From Cyathus striatus (Eukaryota; Basidiomycota; Agaricomycetes; Agaricales; Nidulariaceae), in assembly GCA_025738555.1 (NCBI GenBank), contig JAOVFP010000004.1:1612001-1676000 (forward strand): a stretch of 64,000 bases of DNA, in the 5' to 3' direction. How positions within the stretch are numbered: the stretch's first letter is position 1; the number at the start of each line of letters is the position of its first letter. The notes under the pieces are model-generated. The model was not told the DNA's origin. It ran no database searches and worked only from the letters and a program-made list of their open reading frames with translations. This document shows, piece by piece, positions 61,083 through 64,000 of the stretch. Position numbers and translations under genes: made by a program.

Positions 61083-62592
61083 ACTGGTGTAACAGTAACC
61101 TTTCATGAAGGTCACTGTCATGAAGAGGGTTCGATTCCTTCTTAAACCATTCATATAACCCCCCGCCTTTTTTTCCCAATGTCAGACACAGATGTATAAA
61201 AGTGCACTGGTAACCATTATTTACATTCGAAAAGTCGTATTTTCTCTAGACAACACCGAACTGACGCAAGATGAATACATGAATTTCTGGCGTAGTTGTA
61301 ACTGCATGTTACCTTAATTGAAAGAGGAGGCTCGATACCTCCTGAACATGCATTTCCCACTCTGAAGTGAAGTATATCGCCACTATTTTATCTGGGACAA
61401 ATGCAATTATGTGAGACTCTTCCACTACAGAATGTTTAGATAGTTGACAATGGAATGGTAGTAACAATTTGAATTGGTAATTACACGAGTATTGAGACTG
61501 ACATCAAATTGATATAATGTTATCTATAGTACTAGTAATGCTGTAGAGCAGGCATTCTGCCTGCATGGTAAAAATGCGTTTTTCATATCCGTTACCTCAC
61601 TCCTTACATACGTTTACCTCATGTCGCTTACCTACATAAATGTCGTACGTACGCTTCGAGAATATCAGCTTCGCATTCCCCCACTTTCTCTCTCTCATGC
61701 GTGCTCACTGGATCTGAAGGGATGGACGGATGTGCCTCCCACTTGCATATTTCTTTGTCGAGAGGATACCGCCAAGCAAATATCCTCCTCCACAATGCCC
61801 TACTGGTTTAATGGTAGTCTTTCAGTTGAAACTACCACGGGTTCAATTCCCGATAGGATAGTGGTAGCGAATGTTATACCTTTTGTTTTTATGGTGCTCT
61901 CCATCTTACTTTTTGTTTCATAAACATTGGTAACTGTAGCTTTCCATTAAAATATTAGCCCCAGCGACAACATCAAAGTAACACATGATAACTACGAGCA
62001 TTTCTGGTGTAGCAGTAACTATATGTTACTTTAATTTATAGAAGGGGTTCGATTCCTCTTGAACAAGCATTCACGAACTACTGGCAGCTTTACACCCTTT
62101 TTTTTATTTCGGACAAGTTTGAGGCTGTCCCCTACGGAATGCTTAGATTAACAACGAACAGTAGGTGATCATACGAGGATCGAGATTGACTTAATGGTAT
62201 TCATAGCAAGCCTTACTGGTGTAATGGGAGCCTTTCTCGAAGGTCACTACCATGAAGAGGGTTCAATTCCTTCTGAAAGTATCATATTTTCATTTGGATG
62301 TGTTTTTTATGTCAATACCATAAACATTAATTTTATAAGCACTGGTAACGGTGTTTTTTCAGCCTCAGTTTCTTCTCTAGTGTAATATAATTATGAGCAT
62401 TTCTGGTGTAGTGGTGACAACACATTGCATCGATTTATAGAGGGTGTTCGGTTCCTTCTAAATGCACATGCATACATTCTGGTACCACAAGCTATTTTAC
62501 TACCTCAGACAAGTATGAGAGGATTTTACCAAAGCCTTACTGGTGTAATGGTAGCCTTCCTCGACTACCATGGGTTCGATTCCCAATAGGGT
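61083..62592 (+). repeat. Array of seven tRNA-like sequences of two alternating types
   Basis: Type I copies (TTACTGGTGTAATGGTAG... GGGTTCGATTCC) start near 61083, 61800, 62206 and 62537. Type II copies (CATTTCTGGTGTAGCAGTAA... GGTTCGATTCC) start near 61281, 61995 and 62394. Order is strictly I-II-I-II-I-II-I, with I-to-II spacing of about 190-200 bp. Each has an A-box-like TGGYGTAAYGGTA and a B box. Type I copies are only about 57-75 nt and fold as a short acceptor (CCTTA/TAGGG), one hairpin (ATGGTAG/CTACCAT in the last copy) and a T arm. No normal tRNA cloverleaf with a complete D and anticodon arm is seen. Confidence 0.65.
61540..61565 (+). repeat. Short hairpin motif, copy 3
   Basis: GCTGTAGAGCAGGCATTCTG followed by CCTGCA forms the hairpin GCAGGCA/TGCCTGC. 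Compare 17967-17992 and 54004-54028. Confidence 0.6.
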
Positions 62593-64000
62593 TTAACTCC
62601 GGAGCCATCTTTATCTTATTCAGAGATGGTAAGTATATAACTGCTTGACATAAGATTCACAAATATTGACTACTGATTCTGAATAAATACAGACAATACG
62701 ATTAATAGTAAGTGGTAGCAATGTAGTAGTATGCGCGCTGTCTGCCATCACCTAAGAGTCACGACTGCTACTCTTACAGATTACTACTTGTAGTATCTCT
62801 CTTTTCATTGTATGTAAATCCAAAAATCATGTTACTTAATTGTTCTGTCTTTCAACAGAGTTCCATATCCAATTTCTTACAGTAGCGACTTACACTCAAC
62901 GAAACTGTTACTCGAGAGATCAGAAACAATAACAATGCTGTAGAGACCTACAGTGATCATTTGATATGATGATGCTATCGATTTTCGATCCGGAAGCTTG
63001 AAAAAGCTTACTGTTATCTCATCGACTAATTCGACTCAAAAGCTGCGCCCTTGAGGTTCTGACGAAAAATAACAACTAGCAAACTAGCATAATATACAGC
63101 TATGCTAGTTGCTATTGTTTATCGGGTTAAATGGATATTGTCCTGATATCAACGAACTAAGGTAAGTACCTCATCTTAATCTTCCACCATCCAGGCCTGT
63201 GGCCAACTGATTCCTGAGGCAGTGGAACTGCGGAAGCGAGACCATTATGTCTTGGAATGTCAAATTTAGACTCTTCTCCCTTCTCATGGCTATATTGAGC
63301 GAAGCTTGTAGAGTGGAAGAACGTTTGTAGTGCGGGAATGAGCTCAGCATGATGATCGTGTACGGACCATATCCGACTCCCACTGCTTCACGAATCACAG
63401 GGCGCTGTTTGGGATATCGGGATGATATCATTGTTATCGTACACCACCAATTAAAATCAAATTTCCTTTATTCATTTTAAATTTTAAATTAGTAAAAGAT
63501 GAGGATTCATTCCCTGATGTATTCACTATTTAATTTACAATTGCAACACAAACATACATGGTCTGAACAAACTGCAACTCACATGAAACAAATACTTAGG
63601 ACCATATGAAATGAATTAAAATATTCTATTGGACCATAGCAAAGAATAAGGAAACTCACAATGCCATCGTAATCCTCAGTGTTGCTCGACATCCTCTGGT
63701 CTAACTGTCTTCACCTCAGTACTAGCTCCAGCACCAGTGGGATGGGCAAAATGGATTGGTGCAGCATAATCTACCAATGTGATGAAGATTTCTGTAACTC
63801 TTCGTCTGTCACCAAGAGTACTGGGAATAGAGGTATCCGATTCGATTCTACATAATGCATTAGAATAGGGACTGCAATAAGTGAGCAAGTGAGGGAGAAA
63901 GGAAGAAGAGAATGGTAGATATCCAACGAGCGAGTGCTCAAAAAATTAAAAGACGAGAAGATGAGAATGACGTACTTCGCACTGAATGAATTAAAGCTTG
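62593..64000. other. Right end, no supported gene
   Basis: A minus-strand frame at 63888-63676 ends DYAAPIHFAHPTGAGASTEV followed by KTVRPEDVEQH and could be the last exon of a gene starting outside the window, but no family is recognisable. The frame at 63171-63431 is equally unassigned. Confidence 0.35.

Noticed and set aside
61621..61923. 100-aa open frame with a C-terminal hydrophobic segment
   Set aside because: It runs across a tRNA-like copy and has no family signature or splice sites.

Overview
The window is nuclear DNA of a filamentous basidiomycete, most probably an Agaricomycete. The evidence is short spliceosomal introns of about 45-60 nt with GTRNGT donors and CTNAN branch sites, a Gypsy chromovirus, a BTB/POZ protein of mushroom type, and secreted small proteins. 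I could not assign a species.

Layout. At 0.7-4.4 kb there is a one-exon reductase relic, an intact nine-exon delta-12 fatty-acid desaturase on the minus strand and, behind it, a second desaturase copy killed by nonsense codons. At 5.1-7.35 kb lies an intact ten-exon concentrative nucleoside transporter (minus). At 8.5-8.8 kb are two intron-bearing tRNA-Gln(CUG) genes. From 8.9 to about 31.5 kb the window is a repeat island: a hAT-like element with a 20-nt repeat core and a nested young MITE; a 2.7-kb element with very long terminal inverted repeats; a Tc1/mariner deletion derivative; two solo LTRs; a 7.95-kb Ty3/Gypsy chromovirus in minus orientation; and a row of decaying tRNA-Gln copies. 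This island is almost free of CpG and its retroelement is full of stop codons, as expected from cytosine methylation and deamination.

At 31.7-38 kb there are small lineage-specific genes with clean one-intron structures, then a BTB-domain gene whose 3' part is duplicated near 46.5 kb. At 40.4-46.3 kb a Mutator-like element carries a many-exon transposase with DDE residues and a GCM/WRKY-type zinc-binding region; it has a 9-bp target duplication and one in-frame TGA. A CACTA-like non-autonomous element and a second copy of the 275-bp MITE follow.

At 48.4-51.0 kb is an intact 12-exon GH13 alpha-glucosidase of the isomaltase/oligo-1,6-glucosidase type. From 51.05 to 60.16 kb four tandem minus-strand genes encode one family of secreted proteins of about 140 aa with almost invariant exon lengths. 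At 61.1-62.6 kb two kinds of short tRNA-like sequence alternate seven times. The remainder shows no gene I can support.

The host genes do not form one pathway. They cover membrane lipid desaturation, nucleoside uptake, oligosaccharide breakdown and secretion of small proteins, with transposon-rich DNA between them.
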